Below the pieces are notes generated by a model. It was not told the origin of the DNA, made no database searches, and saw nothing but the letters and a program-made list of their open reading frames with translations. This document shows, one piece after another, positions 41,202 through 50,751 of a DNA stretch of 64,000 nt. Numbering within the stretch: the stretch's first letter is position 1; every line of letters begins with the position of its first letter. The stretch lies in the NCBI RefSeq assembly GCF_019145235.1, contig NZ_JAHSTV010000009.1:124001-188000 (forward strand), read 5' to 3'. The DNA comes from Pseudomonas farris (GTDB lineage Bacteria; Pseudomonadota; Gammaproteobacteria; Pseudomonadales; Pseudomonadaceae). Position numbers and translations under genes: made by a program.

Positions 41202-42569
41202 ATGCAATCGACCAAGCCGACTCACGTCCGCTATTTGATCCTGCTCATGCTGTTTCTGGTGACCACGATCAACTATGCCGACCGGGCCACCATCGCAATC
41301 GCCGGCTCCAGCCTGCAAAAAGACCTCGGCATCGACGCGGTCACCCTCGGTTATATCTTCTCCGCATTCGGTTGGGCCTACGTGGCCGGGCAAATTCCCG
41401 GTGGCTGGCTGCTGGACCGTTTCGGTTCGAAAAAAATCTACGCGCTGAGCATTTTCACCTGGTCGCTGTTCACCGTGCTGCAGGGCTATGTCGGTGAGTT
41501 CGGCATGTCCACGGCGGTGGTTGCGCTGTTCATGCTGCGCTTTTTGGTGGGCCTGGCCGAAGCGCCATCCTTCCCCGGCAACGCACGCATCGTGGCGGCC
41601 TGGTTTCCGACAGCAGAACGCGGTACCGCCTCGGCGATCTTCAACTCGGCGCAATACTTTGCCACCGTGTTGTTCGCGCCGCTGATGGGCTGGATCGTTT
41701 ATTCCTTCGGCTGGCAGCATGTGTTCATCGTCATGGGCGTGATCGGCATTGTCTTCTCGGGGATCTGGCTGAAGGTGATCTACAGCCCGCGCCAACACCC
41801 GATGATCAACGACGCCGAGTTCAAGCACATCGCCGACAACGGCGGCATGGTCGACATGGACCAGGACAAAGGCAAAGGCAAAAAGGGCGACGGTCCGAAG
41901 TGGGACTACATCCGCCAGCTGCTGACCAACCGCATGATGCTCGGCGTGTATCTGGGCCAGTACTGCATCAACGGCATCACCTACTTCTTCCTGACCTGGT
42001 TCCCGGTGTACCTGGTGCAGGAACGCGGCATGACCATCCTCAAGGCCGGTTTCATTGCTTCGTTGCCAGCGATCTGCGGGTTTATCGGTGGTGTGCTCGG
42101 CGGGGTGATTTCCGATTACCTGCTGCGTAAAGGCCACTCGCTGACCTTCGCCCGCAAGGCGCCGATCATCGCCGGCCTGCTGGTTTCCAGTAGCATCGTG
42201 GCCTGCAACTATGTAGACGTTGAATGGATGGTCGTTGGCTTCATGGCCTTGGCATTCTTCGGCAAAGGCGTCGGTGCGTTGGGCTGGGCGGTGGTGTCTG
42301 ACACTTCGCCGAAACAGATCGCCGGTCTCAGCGGTGGCCTGTTCAACACCTTCGGCAACATCGCGTCGATCACCACGCCGATCGTTATTGGTTACATCAT
42401 CAGCTCCACCGGCTCGTTCAAATGGGCGTTGGTGTTCGTTGGTTGCAACGCGCTGGTGGCGGTGTTCAGCTATCTGGTGATCGTTGGCCCGATCAAACGT
42501 GTGGTGCTCAAAGAGCCGCCAGTCAGCGGTCCTGAAACCAACAATAAGTTATCTGAAGCGCATTCCTGA
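41202..42569 (+). CDS. gudP: MFS transporter for D-glucarate/galactarate
   Basis: The 455-residue inner-membrane protein has 12 predicted helices and the anion:cation symporter signature of the GudP/ExuT family: VTTINYADRATIAIAGSSLQ near 25, GGWLLDRFGSKKIY near 70, LVGLAEAPSFPGNARIVAAW near 115. A charged Lys/Gly-rich loop (DQDKGKGKKGDGPKW) lies between the halves. Shine-Dalgarno GGGAG precedes the ATG. Between a hexarate dehydrogenase and garD, uptake of glucarate/galactarate is the likely role; the symbol is by family and context. Confidence 0.85.
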   Translation: MQSTKPTHVRYLILLMLFLVTTINYADRATIAIAGSSLQKDLGIDAVTLGYIFSAFGWAYVAGQIPGGWLLDRFGSKKIYALSIFTWSLFTVLQGYVGEFGMSTAVVALFMLRFLVGLAEAPSFPGNARIVAAWFPTAERGTASAIFNSAQYFATVLFAPLMGWIVYSFGWQHVFIVMGVIGIVFSGIWLKVIYSPRQHPMINDAEFKHIADNGGMVDMDQDKGKGKKGDGPKWDYIRQLLTNRMMLGVYLGQYCINGITYFFLTWFPVYLVQERGMTILKAGFIASLPAICGFIGGVLGGVISDYLLRKGHSLTFARKAPIIAGLLVSSSIVACNYVDVEWMVVGFMALAFFGKGVGALGWAVVSDTSPKQIAGLSGGLFNTFGNIASITTPIVIGYIISSTGSFKWALVFVGCNALVAVFSYLVIVGPIKRVVLKEPPVSGPETNNKLSEAHS

Positions 42570-42580
42570 GGAGCGGCGTC

Positions 42581-44134
42581 ATGCAGTTGATTGAACATTC
42601 CGACTCGCCGCGCTACATCCGCCTGCACGAGCGGGACAATGTGGTGATCGTGGTCAACGATCAGGGCGTGCCGGCCGGCACTGAATTCCCCGATGGCCTG
42701 GTCACCGTGGATTTTGTGCCGCAGAGCCACAAGGTCACGCTCGAGGACATTCCCGAGGGCGGCCAGGTGATTCGTTACGGCCAGACGATCGGCTACGCGT
42801 TGCAGCCGATTTCTCGCGGCAGCTGGGTCAAGGAAGATCAACTGCGCATGCCGACCGCGCCACCGCTGGACAGCTTGCCGCTGTCCACCGAGGTGCCGGC
42901 CGCGCAGGCACCGCTGGAAGGCTTCACCTTCGAGGGTTATCGCAACGCCGACGGCACCGTCGGCACGCGCAACATTCTCGGCATCACCACCACCGTGCAG
43001 TGCGTTACCGGCGTGCTGGATCATGCGGTGAAGCGCATCAAGGACGAGTTGCTGCCCAAGTACCCTAACGTCGACGACGTGGTGGCGCTGACCCACAGTT
43101 ACGGCTGCGGCGTGGCGATCACCGCCACCGACGCGTACATCCCGATTCGCACTGTGCGCAACTTGGCGCGCAATCCGAACCTGGGTGGTGAAGCGCTGGT
43201 GATCAGCCTGGGCTGCGAGAAATTGCAGGCCGGGCAGGTGATGCACGAGAACGACAGTTCGGTCGATCTCAGCGAGCCGTGGTTATACCGTTTGCAAGAT
43301 TCCAGTCACGGTTTTACCGAGATGATCGAGCAGATCATGGCGCTGGCCGAGACTCGTTTGAAGAAGCTCGACCTGCGTCGTCGGGAAACCGTGCCGGCGT
43401 CCGAGCTGATCCTTGGTATGCAGTGCGGCGGCAGCGATGCGTTCTCTGGCATCACCGCCAACCCGGCGCTCGGTTATGCCTCGGACCTGTTGCTGCGGGC
43501 CGGTGCGACGGTGATGTTTTCCGAAGTCACTGAAGTGCGCGACGCGATTTACCTGCTGACGTCCCGCGCCGAAACCGAGGATGTCGCTCAGGAACTGGTG
43601 CGGGAAATGGACTGGTACGACCGTTACCTGGCCAAGGGCGAAGCGGATCGCAGTGCCAACACCACGCCGGGGAACAAGAAGGGCGGGTTGTCGAACATTG
43701 TCGAGAAGTCCCTGGGCTCAATCGTCAAATCCGGCAGCAGCGCGATCAACGGGGTGCTTGGCCCTGGCGAGCGCTTCAAGCGCAAAGGTCTGATTTTCTG
43801 CGCGACCCCGGCCAGTGATTTTGTCTGCGGAACGTTGCAGTTGGCGGCGGGGATGAACCTGCATGTGTTCACCACCGGGCGGGGTACGCCTTATGGGTTG
43901 GCGATGGCACCGGTGGTGAAGGTGTCGACCCGCACAGAACTGGCGCAGCGCTGGCCGGACCTGATTGACATCGATGCCGGGCGGATTGCCACCGGGCGGG
44001 CGTCGATTGAGGAGCTTGGCTGGGAGTTGTTCCACTACTACCTGGACGTGGCCAGCGGCAAGAAACAGACGTGGGCGGAGCAGCATAAGCTGCATAACGA
44101 CATTACCTTGTTCAACCCTGCGCCTATTACCTGA
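42581..44134 (+). CDS. garD: Galactarate dehydratase
   Basis: The 517-residue UxaA-family enzyme dehydrates galactarate to 5-dehydro-4-deoxyglucarate, the substrate of KdgD. It has the N-terminal SAF domain (residues 1-90, YIRLHERDNVVIVVNDQGVP) and the catalytic domain with TRNILGITTTVQCVTGV, HSYGCGVAITA near 178, SLGCEKLQ near 210 and GMQCGGSDAFSG near 283, whose Cys residues bind metal or substrate. The start ATG at 42581 follows TGAGGAGCG, 11 bp after gudP, so the two genes are coupled. Confidence 0.93.
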   Translation: MQLIEHSDSPRYIRLHERDNVVIVVNDQGVPAGTEFPDGLVTVDFVPQSHKVTLEDIPEGGQVIRYGQTIGYALQPISRGSWVKEDQLRMPTAPPLDSLPLSTEVPAAQAPLEGFTFEGYRNADGTVGTRNILGITTTVQCVTGVLDHAVKRIKDELLPKYPNVDDVVALTHSYGCGVAITATDAYIPIRTVRNLARNPNLGGEALVISLGCEKLQAGQVMHENDSSVDLSEPWLYRLQDSSHGFTEMIEQIMALAETRLKKLDLRRRETVPASELILGMQCGGSDAFSGITANPALGYASDLLLRAGATVMFSEVTEVRDAIYLLTSRAETEDVAQELVREMDWYDRYLAKGEADRSANTTPGNKKGGLSNIVEKSLGSIVKSGSSAINGVLGPGERFKRKGLIFCATPASDFVCGTLQLAAGMNLHVFTTGRGTPYGLAMAPVVKVSTRTELAQRWPDLIDIDAGRIATGRASIEELGWELFHYYLDVASGKKQTWAEQHKLHNDITLFNPAPIT

Positions 44135-44148
44135 GACCGAGTCGCCTG

Positions 44149-44243
44149 CTTCGCGAGCAAGCCCGCTCCCACAGTGGATTTTCGCCGTGCACAAATTTTG
44201 TGTTCGACATTGATCAAATGTGGGAGCGGGCTTGCTCGCGAAG
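44149..44243. repeat. Outward-facing REP pair
   Basis: CTTCGCGAGCAAGCCCGCTC at the left end and GTGGGAGCGGGCTTGCTCGC at the right end (44219-44238), heads inward, between garD and the AEC transporter gene. Confidence 0.87.
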
Positions 44244-44319
44244 GCGTTCTACCAGACGCCAACGTCCCCAGTGGCTTATCATTAGCCCCCTAACGACGCC
44301 CACCCAAGGTTCTCCCGGC

Positions 44320-45261
44320 ATGCTGGCTATTTTCCTCGAAACCCTGAACATCACCGCGCCGGTGTTTGCCATGCTGTTTCTGGGGGCGCTGCTCAAGCGC
44401 ATCGACTGGATCAACGACAATTTCATTCATACCGCGTCGGCCCTGGTGTTCAACGTCACCATGCCGGCGTTGCTGTTTCTGGGCATCTTGCATGCCGACC
44501 TGCACGCGGCGTTGCAACCGGCGTTGCTGATCTATTTCTCGGTCGCGACGCTGCTGTGTTTTGCGATTGCCTGGGGCTGGGCGATCTGGAAATGCCCGCG
44601 GGAAGACCGGGGCATTTACACCCAAGGCGCGTTTCGCGGTAACAACGGCGTTATCGGCCTGGCACTGGCGGCGAGCATGTACGGCGACTACGGGATTTCC
44701 CTCGGGGCGATTCTCGCGGCGCTGGTGATCCTTTTCTACAACACGCTTTCGACCATCGTGCTGGCGGTCTACAGCCCGGTGATCAAGTCTGACCCGTGGA
44801 GTATCTGCAAAAGCGTGATGGTCAACCCGTTGATCATCAGCGTGTTTGCGGCGGCGCCATTTGCCTATTTCGAAATCGGTTTGCCGGGGTGGCTGGAAAA
44901 GTCCGGCCAGTACCTGGCACAAACCACTTTGCCGTTGGCGTTGATCTGCATCGGTGGCACGTTGTCGCTGGCGGCGATGCGCAAAAGCGGCACGATGGCG
45001 CTGAGTTCAAGCCTGGTGAAGATGATCGGTCTGCCGGTGCTGGCGACGCTTGGTGCCTGGCTCTGGGGTTTTCGCGGGGCGGAGTTGGGGATTCTGTTTC
45101 TTTACTTCGGCAGCCCGACCGCTGCGGCCAGTTTCGTCATGGCTCGGCAGGCCAATGGCAATCATGAACTGGCGGCGGCGATCATCGTGATTACCACGCT
45201 GATGGCGGCGGTCACCACCAACGTCGGGATCTTTTTGTTGCAGTGGGGTGGGTGGATTTAG
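44320..45261 (+). CDS. AEC-family transporter (auxin efflux carrier/malonate-like)
   Basis: The ATG at 44320 begins MLAIFLETLNITAPVFAML and gives 313 residues, the usual length; the upstream frame from 44200 is REP sequence. About ten membrane helices are visible with the conserved segments FNVTMPALLFLGI near 40, GAFRGNNGVIGLALAA near 105 and YFGSPTAAASFVMARQANGN near 265. Bacterial AEC proteins move carboxylates such as malonate or malate; the substrate is unknown here. It is monocistronic between two REP pairs. Shine-Dalgarno CAAGG is weak. Confidence 0.82.
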   Translation: MLAIFLETLNITAPVFAMLFLGALLKRIDWINDNFIHTASALVFNVTMPALLFLGILHADLHAALQPALLIYFSVATLLCFAIAWGWAIWKCPREDRGIYTQGAFRGNNGVIGLALAASMYGDYGISLGAILAALVILFYNTLSTIVLAVYSPVIKSDPWSICKSVMVNPLIISVFAAAPFAYFEIGLPGWLEKSGQYLAQTTLPLALICIGGTLSLAAMRKSGTMALSSSLVKMIGLPVLATLGAWLWGFRGAELGILFLYFGSPTAAASFVMARQANGNHELAAAIIVITTLMAAVTTNVGIFLLQWGGWI

Positions 45262-45291
45262 CTTCAGGATTTGTGGTGTTTTTTAGATCCA

Positions 45292-45359
45292 TTCGCGAGC
45301 AAGCCCACTCCCACAGGGGAATGCATTCCAAATGTGGGAGCGGGCTTGCTCGCGAAGAC
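45292..45359. repeat. Outward-facing REP pair
   Basis: ATTCGCGAGCAAGCCCACTC at the left and GTGGGAGCGGGCTTGCTCGC at the right, heads inward, between two convergent genes. Confidence 0.87.
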
Positions 45360-45389
45360 GACTGAACAGCCACCAGAAATGTCAGCGAC

Positions 45390-45770
45390 TTACTCAGGCT
45401 TCTGGTAGCTATCAATCACTTCCTGCGCCGCCCGAAACGCATCGATCGCCGCCGGCACGCCGGCATACACCGCGCAATGCAGCAGCGCCTCGCGAATTTC
45501 TTCCACGGTGCAGCCGTTGTTCAGCGCGCCGCGCACGTGACCTTTCAATTCTTGCGGGCACTTCAATGCGGTCAGCGCGGCGAGGGTGATCAGGCTGCGG
45601 GTTTTCAGTGGCAGACCTTCACGGTTCCACACACCGCCCCAAGCGTGTTCATTGACGAAGTCCTGCAGCGGCTGAGTGAACTCGGTGGCGTTGCCCAAGG
45701 CGCGGTCGACGAAGACGTCGCCCATCACTTGGCGGCGGACTTCAACCCCAGGCTTTTTATCAGTGCTCAC
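45390..45770 (-). CDS. Carboxymuconolactone decarboxylase-family protein (PcaC-like)
   Basis: The 126-residue protein has the CMD/AhpD fold with the conserved LKTRSLITLAALTALKCPQE and the ELKGHVRGALNNGCTVEE, where Cys and His line the active site. Its start at 45770 overlaps the stop of the antiporter gene (ATGA). PcaC acts in protocatechuate breakdown, but no pca genes are nearby, so the substrate is unknown; the family is broad. Confidence 0.8.
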   Translation of the reverse strand: MSTDKKPGVEVRRQVMGDVFVDRALGNATEFTQPLQDFVNEHAWGGVWNREGLPLKTRSLITLAALTALKCPQELKGHVRGALNNGCTVEEIREALLHCAVYAGVPAAIDAFRAAQEVIDSYQKPE

Positions 45771-46828
45771 GGCAATTCCCTCTTGTGGTGTTGGCGACGC
45801 CAGGCGCGCAGCGACGTGAACAGCAAAAACGCCCCCAGCGCCGGCAGGACGAAAAACAGCATCAGGTGTTCAAGCTTGCCGGCCAGTGGCATTCCAGTGG
45901 TGAACGACACCACGTGCAGCCCATAGGCCAGGTACAAACCCAAGAACAGCAGGCCTTCGGCGCGCGTCACCCGGTAGCCGGAATAGAACACCGGCAGGCA
46001 CAGCACCGCGACACCGAGCATCACCGGCAGGTCGAAATCCAGGGCGTTGGGCGAGACCGACAGCGGCGACGGCGCGATCAATGCCGTGAGCCCGAGCACG
46101 CCCAAAAGGTTGAGCAGGTTGCTGCCGATCACGTTGCCCACCGCGATGTCCCGCTGACCGCGCAACGCGGCGATCAACGAAGTGGCCAGCTCCGGCAGGG
46201 AGGTGCTGACGGCGACGATGGTCAGGCCGATGATCCGCTCTGATAACCCCAGGTCGGTCGCGACCGCCACTGCGGCGCCGAGCAGCAAGTGCCCGGCGAA
46301 CACCAGCATCGCCAGCCCGGCGACGATCATCAGCAAACTGCTGAACCATGGTGCCTGCGGTGCGTCATGAGCGCTCGATGACGGACGGGCCGAGTGCCGC
46401 GACTGGCGCAGCAGCAAGCCCAGATACAGCACCAGCGCGCCTAACAGAATAATGCCGTCTGTGCGGTTCAGTTCTTCATTCCAAGCCAGTACGAACACCA
46501 GCAGGCTGGCGCCGATCATCAGCGGAATATCCAGGCGCACCAATTGCCGCGAAACCCGCAGCGGAATAATCAGCGCCGAGAGCCCGAGGGTGACGAGGAT
46601 GTTGAAGATGCTGCTGCCGATCACGCTGCCGACGGCGATGTCGGCGTTTTGCGCCAGGGTGGCTTGCAGGCTGACCGCCATCTGCGGTGCGCTGCTGCCG
46701 AGGGCCACGATGGTCAGGCCGATGATCAGCGGCCGCACATGCAGTCGCGCGGCCAGGCGCACAGCGGCGCGCACCATCAGTTCGGCACCGGCGATCAGTA
46801 AAAACAGACCGCTGAACAATTCAATCAC
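45767..46828 (-). CDS. Calcium/sodium:proton antiporter of the CaCA (YrbG) family
   Basis: The 353-residue inner-membrane protein has ten or eleven helices in two inverted halves. Each half carries the CaCA alpha motif: GLTIVALGSSAPQMAVSLQA near 35 and GLTIVAVSTSLPELATSLIA near 215, then GSVIGSSIFNILVTLG and GNVIGSNLLNLLGVLG. The Ser/Glu/Asn residues form the cation path. It is translationally coupled to the PcaC-like gene and lies next to the RlpA-like gene on the same strand. Confidence 0.88.
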   Translation of the reverse strand: MIELFSGLFLLIAGAELMVRAAVRLAARLHVRPLIIGLTIVALGSSAPQMAVSLQATLAQNADIAVGSVIGSSIFNILVTLGLSALIIPLRVSRQLVRLDIPLMIGASLLVFVLAWNEELNRTDGIILLGALVLYLGLLLRQSRHSARPSSSAHDAPQAPWFSSLLMIVAGLAMLVFAGHLLLGAAVAVATDLGLSERIIGLTIVAVSTSLPELATSLIAALRGQRDIAVGNVIGSNLLNLLGVLGLTALIAPSPLSVSPNALDFDLPVMLGVAVLCLPVFYSGYRVTRAEGLLFLGLYLAYGLHVVSFTTGMPLAGKLEHLMLFFVLPALGAFLLFTSLRAWRRQHHKRELP

Positions 46829-46878
46829 GCTGATCAGGGGTAAATCGGCAAGTCCGAAAATAGTCAGCGCTCCGTCTA

Positions 46879-47253
46879 TCAGTCGTCGAGGGCTTGCACG
46901 CGAACTTTCGCGGTGCCACTGCGCAGCATGCCCAACTGTTCGGCCGCTTCGCGTGACACGTCGATCAGGCGCCCACGAGAGTATGGCCCGCGGTCGTTGA
47001 CGCGCACCACGCAGGACCTGTCATTATTCAGGTTGGTAATCTTCACTCGGGTGCCGAACGGCAACTGGCGATGGGCGGCGGTCAGGCCGTGCTGGTTGAA
47101 ACGCTCGCCACTGGCGGTGCGTTTGCCATGGTGTTTGGCGCCGTAATACGAAGCTACGCCGGTCTTGTCGTAGCCGTGTGGCTCAACAATATCCGTGCTG
47201 GCGCAACCGGCCAGCAGAGAGAGCAGGGCGCAGGCACTGAGCAGACGCTTCAT
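46879..47253 (-). CDS. RlpA-like septal-ring lipoprotein
   Basis: The ATG at 47251-47253 begins MKRLLSACALLSLLAGCAS, a lipoprotein signal with lipobox LAGC, giving 124 residues. The mature part is one RlpA-like double-psi beta-barrel: GVASYYGAKHHGKRTASGER, FGTRVKITNLNNDRSCVVRV, and NDRGPYSRGRLIDVSREAAE with the catalytic-type Asp. RlpA cleaves glycan strands lacking stem peptides in P. aeruginosa (established knowledge). This is a short form lacking the SPOR domain of full RlpA, so septal targeting is not implied. Confidence 0.82.
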   Translation of the reverse strand: MKRLLSACALLSLLAGCASTDIVEPHGYDKTGVASYYGAKHHGKRTASGERFNQHGLTAAHRQLPFGTRVKITNLNNDRSCVVRVNDRGPYSRGRLIDVSREAAEQLGMLRSGTAKVRVQALDD

Positions 47254-47275
47254 AAAAGGTATCCCGGAAACAAAT

Positions 47276-47362
47276 GTGGGAGCGGGCTTGCTCGCGAATG
47301 CATTCTGACAGTCAACCTTGTGTTGAGTGCCGGACCGCGTTCGCGAGCAAGCCCGCTCCCAC
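47276..47362. repeat. REPIN: inverted pair of REP sequences
   Basis: GTGGGAGCGGGCTTGCTCGC and its inverted copy, upstream of the RlpA-like gene and downstream of gatB. Confidence 0.9.
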
Positions 47363-47365
47363 AAG

Positions 47366-47400
47366 GGAATGGAGCCAGGCTTAAGATCTGGCTCCATTCC
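47366..47400 (-). terminator. Strong hairpin immediately after gatB
   Basis: GGAATGGAGCCAG-N9-CTGGCTCCATTCC, a perfect 13-bp inverted repeat 2 bp after the gatB stop codon. It lacks a T-tract, so it may protect the gatCAB mRNA end instead of terminating alone. Confidence 0.6.
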
Positions 47401-47402
47401 GG

Positions 47403-48848
47403 TCAGCCTTCGAGCTTGCTTTTAAGCAGTTCGTTGACCTGTTGCGGGTTGGCCTTGCCTTTGGAGGCTTTCATGGCCTGGCCGACGAAGAAGCCGAACA
47501 TCTTGCCGCGTTTGGCTTCGTCTGCCGCGCGGTATTGTTCGACCTGCTCGGCGTTGGCCGCGAGCATTTCGTCCAGCACCGCCGAGATTGCGCCGGTGTC
47601 GGTCACTTGCTTGAGGCCGCGCTTGTCGATGATCTCGTCTGCGCTGCCTTCGCCGTTGGCCATCGCTTCAAACACCACTTTGGCAATCTTGCCGGAGATG
47701 GTGTTGTCCTTGATGCGCAGCAGCATGCCGCCCAGTTGCTCGGCCGAGACCGGCGACTGGTCGATGTCCAGGCCTTGCTTGTTCAACAGGCTGCCCAGTT
47801 CAACCATCACCCAGTTGGCCGCCAGTTTGGCGTCGCCGCCGATGCTCGCAACTTTCTCGAAGTAATCGGCTTGCTCGCGGCTGGTGGCCAGGACGCTGGC
47901 GTCGTAGACCGACAGACCAAACTGTTCCTGGAAGCGCTCGCGTTTCTGCGGTGGCAGTTCCGGCAGGGTGGCGCGCACGTCGTTGAGGAACGAGTCTTCG
48001 ATGACCACCGGCAGCAGGTCCGGGTCGGGGAAGTAACGGTAGTCGTTGGCTTCCTCTTTGCTGCGCATCGGACGGGTTTCGTCTTTGTTCGGATCGTACA
48101 GACGGGTCTGCTGGATCACCTTGCCGCCGTCTTCGATCAACTCGATCTGACGTTGGACTTCGGTATTGATCGCCTTCTCGATGAAGCGGAACGAGTTGAC
48201 GTTCTTGATCTCGCAGCGGGTGCCGAATTCAGCCTGGCCTTTCGGACGGATCGACACGTTGCAGTCGCAACGCAGCGAGCCTTCGGCCATGTTGCCGTCG
48301 CAGATGCCCAGGTAACGCACCAGCGCGTGGACAGCCTTGACGTAAGCCACGGCTTCCTTGGCGCTGCGCATGTCCGGCTCGGAAACGATTTCCAGCAACG
48401 GCGTGCCGGCGCGGTTCAGGTCGATGCCGGTGGCACCGTTGAACTCTTCGTGCAGGCTTTTACCGGCGTCTTCTTCCAGGTGCGCGCGGGTAATGCCGAC
48501 GCGTTTGACTGTGCCGTCTTCCAGAGCGATGTCCAGATGGCCCTTGCCGACGATCGGCAATTCCATCTGGCTGATCTGGTAGCCCTTGGGCAAGTCCGGG
48601 TAGAAATAGTTTTTACGGGCGAACACGTTGTGCTGACCGATCTCGGCATCGATGGCCAGGCCGAACATCACCGCCATGCGCACCGCTTCCTGGTTCAGCA
48701 CCGGCAGTACGCCGGGCATGCCGAGGTCTACCAGGCTGGCCTGGGTGTTCGGCTCGGAACCGAAGGTGGTGGAACTACCGGAAAAGATTTTCGACCGGGT
48801 GGTGAGCTGGGTATGAATCTCCAGCCCGATCACGACTTCCCATTGCAT
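47403..48848 (-). CDS. gatB: Aspartyl/glutamyl-tRNA amidotransferase subunit B
   Basis: The ATG at 48846-48848 behind GGAGAAACAC gives 481 residues, the normal GatB length; the frame upstream lacks the QWEVVIGLEIHTQL start. Visible are MPGVLPVLNQEAV, FYPDLPKGYQISQ near 85, the kinase/cradle domain and the C-terminal YqeY-like tail ending KANPQQVNELLKSKL. With GatA and GatC it converts misacylated Glu-tRNAGln and Asp-tRNAAsn. It follows gatA by 10 bp. Confidence 0.96.
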   Translation of the reverse strand: MQWEVVIGLEIHTQLTTRSKIFSGSSTTFGSEPNTQASLVDLGMPGVLPVLNQEAVRMAVMFGLAIDAEIGQHNVFARKNYFYPDLPKGYQISQMELPIVGKGHLDIALEDGTVKRVGITRAHLEEDAGKSLHEEFNGATGIDLNRAGTPLLEIVSEPDMRSAKEAVAYVKAVHALVRYLGICDGNMAEGSLRCDCNVSIRPKGQAEFGTRCEIKNVNSFRFIEKAINTEVQRQIELIEDGGKVIQQTRLYDPNKDETRPMRSKEEANDYRYFPDPDLLPVVIEDSFLNDVRATLPELPPQKRERFQEQFGLSVYDASVLATSREQADYFEKVASIGGDAKLAANWVMVELGSLLNKQGLDIDQSPVSAEQLGGMLLRIKDNTISGKIAKVVFEAMANGEGSADEIIDKRGLKQVTDTGAISAVLDEMLAANAEQVEQYRAADEAKRGKMFGFFVGQAMKASKGKANPQQVNELLKSKLEG

Positions 48849-48858
48849 GTGTTTCTCC

Positions 48859-50310
48859 TCAGAAGCCGGTTGGGGTGCGGGTGTGCCAGTCAGTGTTCTG
48901 CTGATACTGATGGGCAACGTTCAACAGGCGGCCTTCCTGGAAATACGGGGCGAGCAATTGCACGCCGACCGGCAGGCCATCGACAAAACCTGCAGGCATG
49001 GACAAGCCCGGCAGACCGGCGAGGTTGGCGGTGATGGTGTAGACGTCTTCCAGGTACGCAGCGACCGGGTCGCTGTTCTTGGCGCCGAGCTTCCAGGCCG
49101 GGTTCGGCGTGGTTGGGCCGAGGATGATGTCGACCTCATTAAAGGCAGCCATGAAGTCGTTCTTGATCAGACGACGAATCTTCTGCGCCTTCAAATAGTA
49201 GGCGTCGTAGTAACCGGCCGACAACGCGTAGGCGCCGACCATGATCCGGCGCTGCACTTCCGGGCCGAAACCTTCGCCACGGGAACGCTTGTACAGGTCT
49301 TCCAGATTTTTCGGGTCTTCGCAGCGATAGCCGAAACGCACGCCGTCGAAACGCGACAGGTTGGAAGACGCTTCCGCCGGGGCGATCACGTAATACGCAG
49401 GGATTGCGTGCTGCATGTTCGGCAGGCTGATTTCCTTGACCACGGCGCCGAGCTTTTTCAGCTCTTCTACGCTTGCCATGACCAGGTCGGCGATGCGCGG
49501 GTCGAGACCTGCGCTGAAGTACTCCTTCGGCACGCCGATGCGCAGGCCTTGCAGCGAACCGTTGAGGCCGGCGCTGTAATCAGGCACGGGTTCGTCGATG
49601 CTGGTGGAGTCCTGCGGGTCGAAACCGGCCATGCCTTGCAGCAGGATCGCGCAGTCTTCGGCGGTGCGGGCCAATGGGCCGCCCTGATCGAGGCTGGACG
49701 CGTAAGCGATCATGCCCCAGCGCGAAACGCGACCGTATGTCGGTTTCAGGCCGGTGAGGTTAGTCAGCGCGGCGGGTTGACGAATCGAACCTCCAGTGTC
49801 GGTGCCCGTCGCCGCTGGCAACAGACGAGCGGCAACCGCAGCAGCCGAACCGCCAGACGAGCCGCCCGGAACGTGTTCCAGGTTCCACGGGTTTTTCACC
49901 GCGCCGTAGTAGCTCGACTCGTTGGCCGACCCCATGGCGAATTCGTCCATGTTGGTCTTGCCCAAGGTCACGGCCCCGGCAGCAGCCAGTTTGGCGACCA
50001 CGGTGGCGTCGTACGGTGCTTTGAAGTTGTCGAGCATCTTCGAGCCGCAGCTGGTGCGGATGCCTTGGGTGCAGAACAAGTCTTTGTGCGCGATCGGCGC
50101 GCCGAGCAGGGCGCCGCTCTCACCGTTGGCCCGACGAGCGTCAGCGGCTTTCGCCTGCTGGAGCGCCAGGTCTTCGGTGAGGCTGATGAAACTGTTGAGC
50201 TGCGGGTCGAGCTGGGCGATACGCGCCAGCAGGACTTTGGTCAGCTCTTCGGAAGAAAACTTTTTATCGGCGAGTCCGCGGGCGATCTCGGCCAGAGTCA
50301 ATTGATGCAT
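48859..50310 (-). CDS. gatA: Aspartyl/glutamyl-tRNA amidotransferase subunit A
   Basis: The 483-residue amidase has the glycine/serine-rich signature GGSSGGSAAAVAARLLPAAT near 152 and the Ser-cisSer-Lys triad, with Lys in IAHKDLFCTQG near 75. The end PVGVQLLAPYFQEGRLLNVA is typical of GatA. It supplies ammonia from Gln to GatB. It is 16 bp from gatC and 10 bp from gatB. Confidence 0.96.
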   Translation of the reverse strand: MHQLTLAEIARGLADKKFSSEELTKVLLARIAQLDPQLNSFISLTEDLALQQAKAADARRANGESGALLGAPIAHKDLFCTQGIRTSCGSKMLDNFKAPYDATVVAKLAAAGAVTLGKTNMDEFAMGSANESSYYGAVKNPWNLEHVPGGSSGGSAAAVAARLLPAATGTDTGGSIRQPAALTNLTGLKPTYGRVSRWGMIAYASSLDQGGPLARTAEDCAILLQGMAGFDPQDSTSIDEPVPDYSAGLNGSLQGLRIGVPKEYFSAGLDPRIADLVMASVEELKKLGAVVKEISLPNMQHAIPAYYVIAPAEASSNLSRFDGVRFGYRCEDPKNLEDLYKRSRGEGFGPEVQRRIMVGAYALSAGYYDAYYLKAQKIRRLIKNDFMAAFNEVDIILGPTTPNPAWKLGAKNSDPVAAYLEDVYTITANLAGLPGLSMPAGFVDGLPVGVQLLAPYFQEGRLLNVAHQYQQNTDWHTRTPTGF

Positions 50311-50326
50311 TGCAGGCTCTTTCCCT

Positions 50327-50614
50327 TTAGTCGATGACTTTCGGAACCAGATACAGGCCGTTTTCGACCGCTGGTGCGATGGACTGATAGGCCTCGCGAT
50401 GATTGGTTTCGGTCACGACGTCTGCACGCAGACGCTGGCTCGCTTCCAATGGGTGGGCCAGCGGCTCGATACCGTCGGTATTGACCGCTTGCATTTCGTC
50501 GACCAGCCCGAGAATGCTGTTCAGGGCCGAAGTGATGTGTGGAAGATCGGCATCATTGAGGCCAAGGCAGGCCAAATGAGCGATTTTTTCCACGTCGGAG
50601 CGTTCAAGCGCCAT
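50327..50614 (-). CDS. gatC: Aspartyl/glutamyl-tRNA amidotransferase subunit C
   Basis: The 95-residue scaffold protein begins MALERSDVEKIAHLACLGLN and carries VDEMQAVNTDGIEPLAHPLE near 40 and the RADVVTETNHREAYQSIAPA end, all typical of GatC. It wraps around GatA and GatB. It is the first gene of gatCAB, divergent from mreB, with GGAGAATCCC before the ATG. Confidence 0.95.
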   Translation of the reverse strand: MALERSDVEKIAHLACLGLNDADLPHITSALNSILGLVDEMQAVNTDGIEPLAHPLEASQRLRADVVTETNHREAYQSIAPAVENGLYLVPKVID

Positions 50615-50751
50615 GGGATTCTCCAGTGGAAAACAGAACGGACGGCGTCCGTGTGTTAGATTGTCGGAACACTACCGCATTTCTACGGTCTCAAGGCCGC
50701 GATTGTGGGGCTTGGTGCATAGAAAAGCGGCCAATTTAACATATTGGCGCC

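Noticed and set aside
47442..49034. 530-codon open frame antisense to gatB
   Set aside because: gatB is fully supported by motifs and operon spacing; the opposite frame is a composition artefact.
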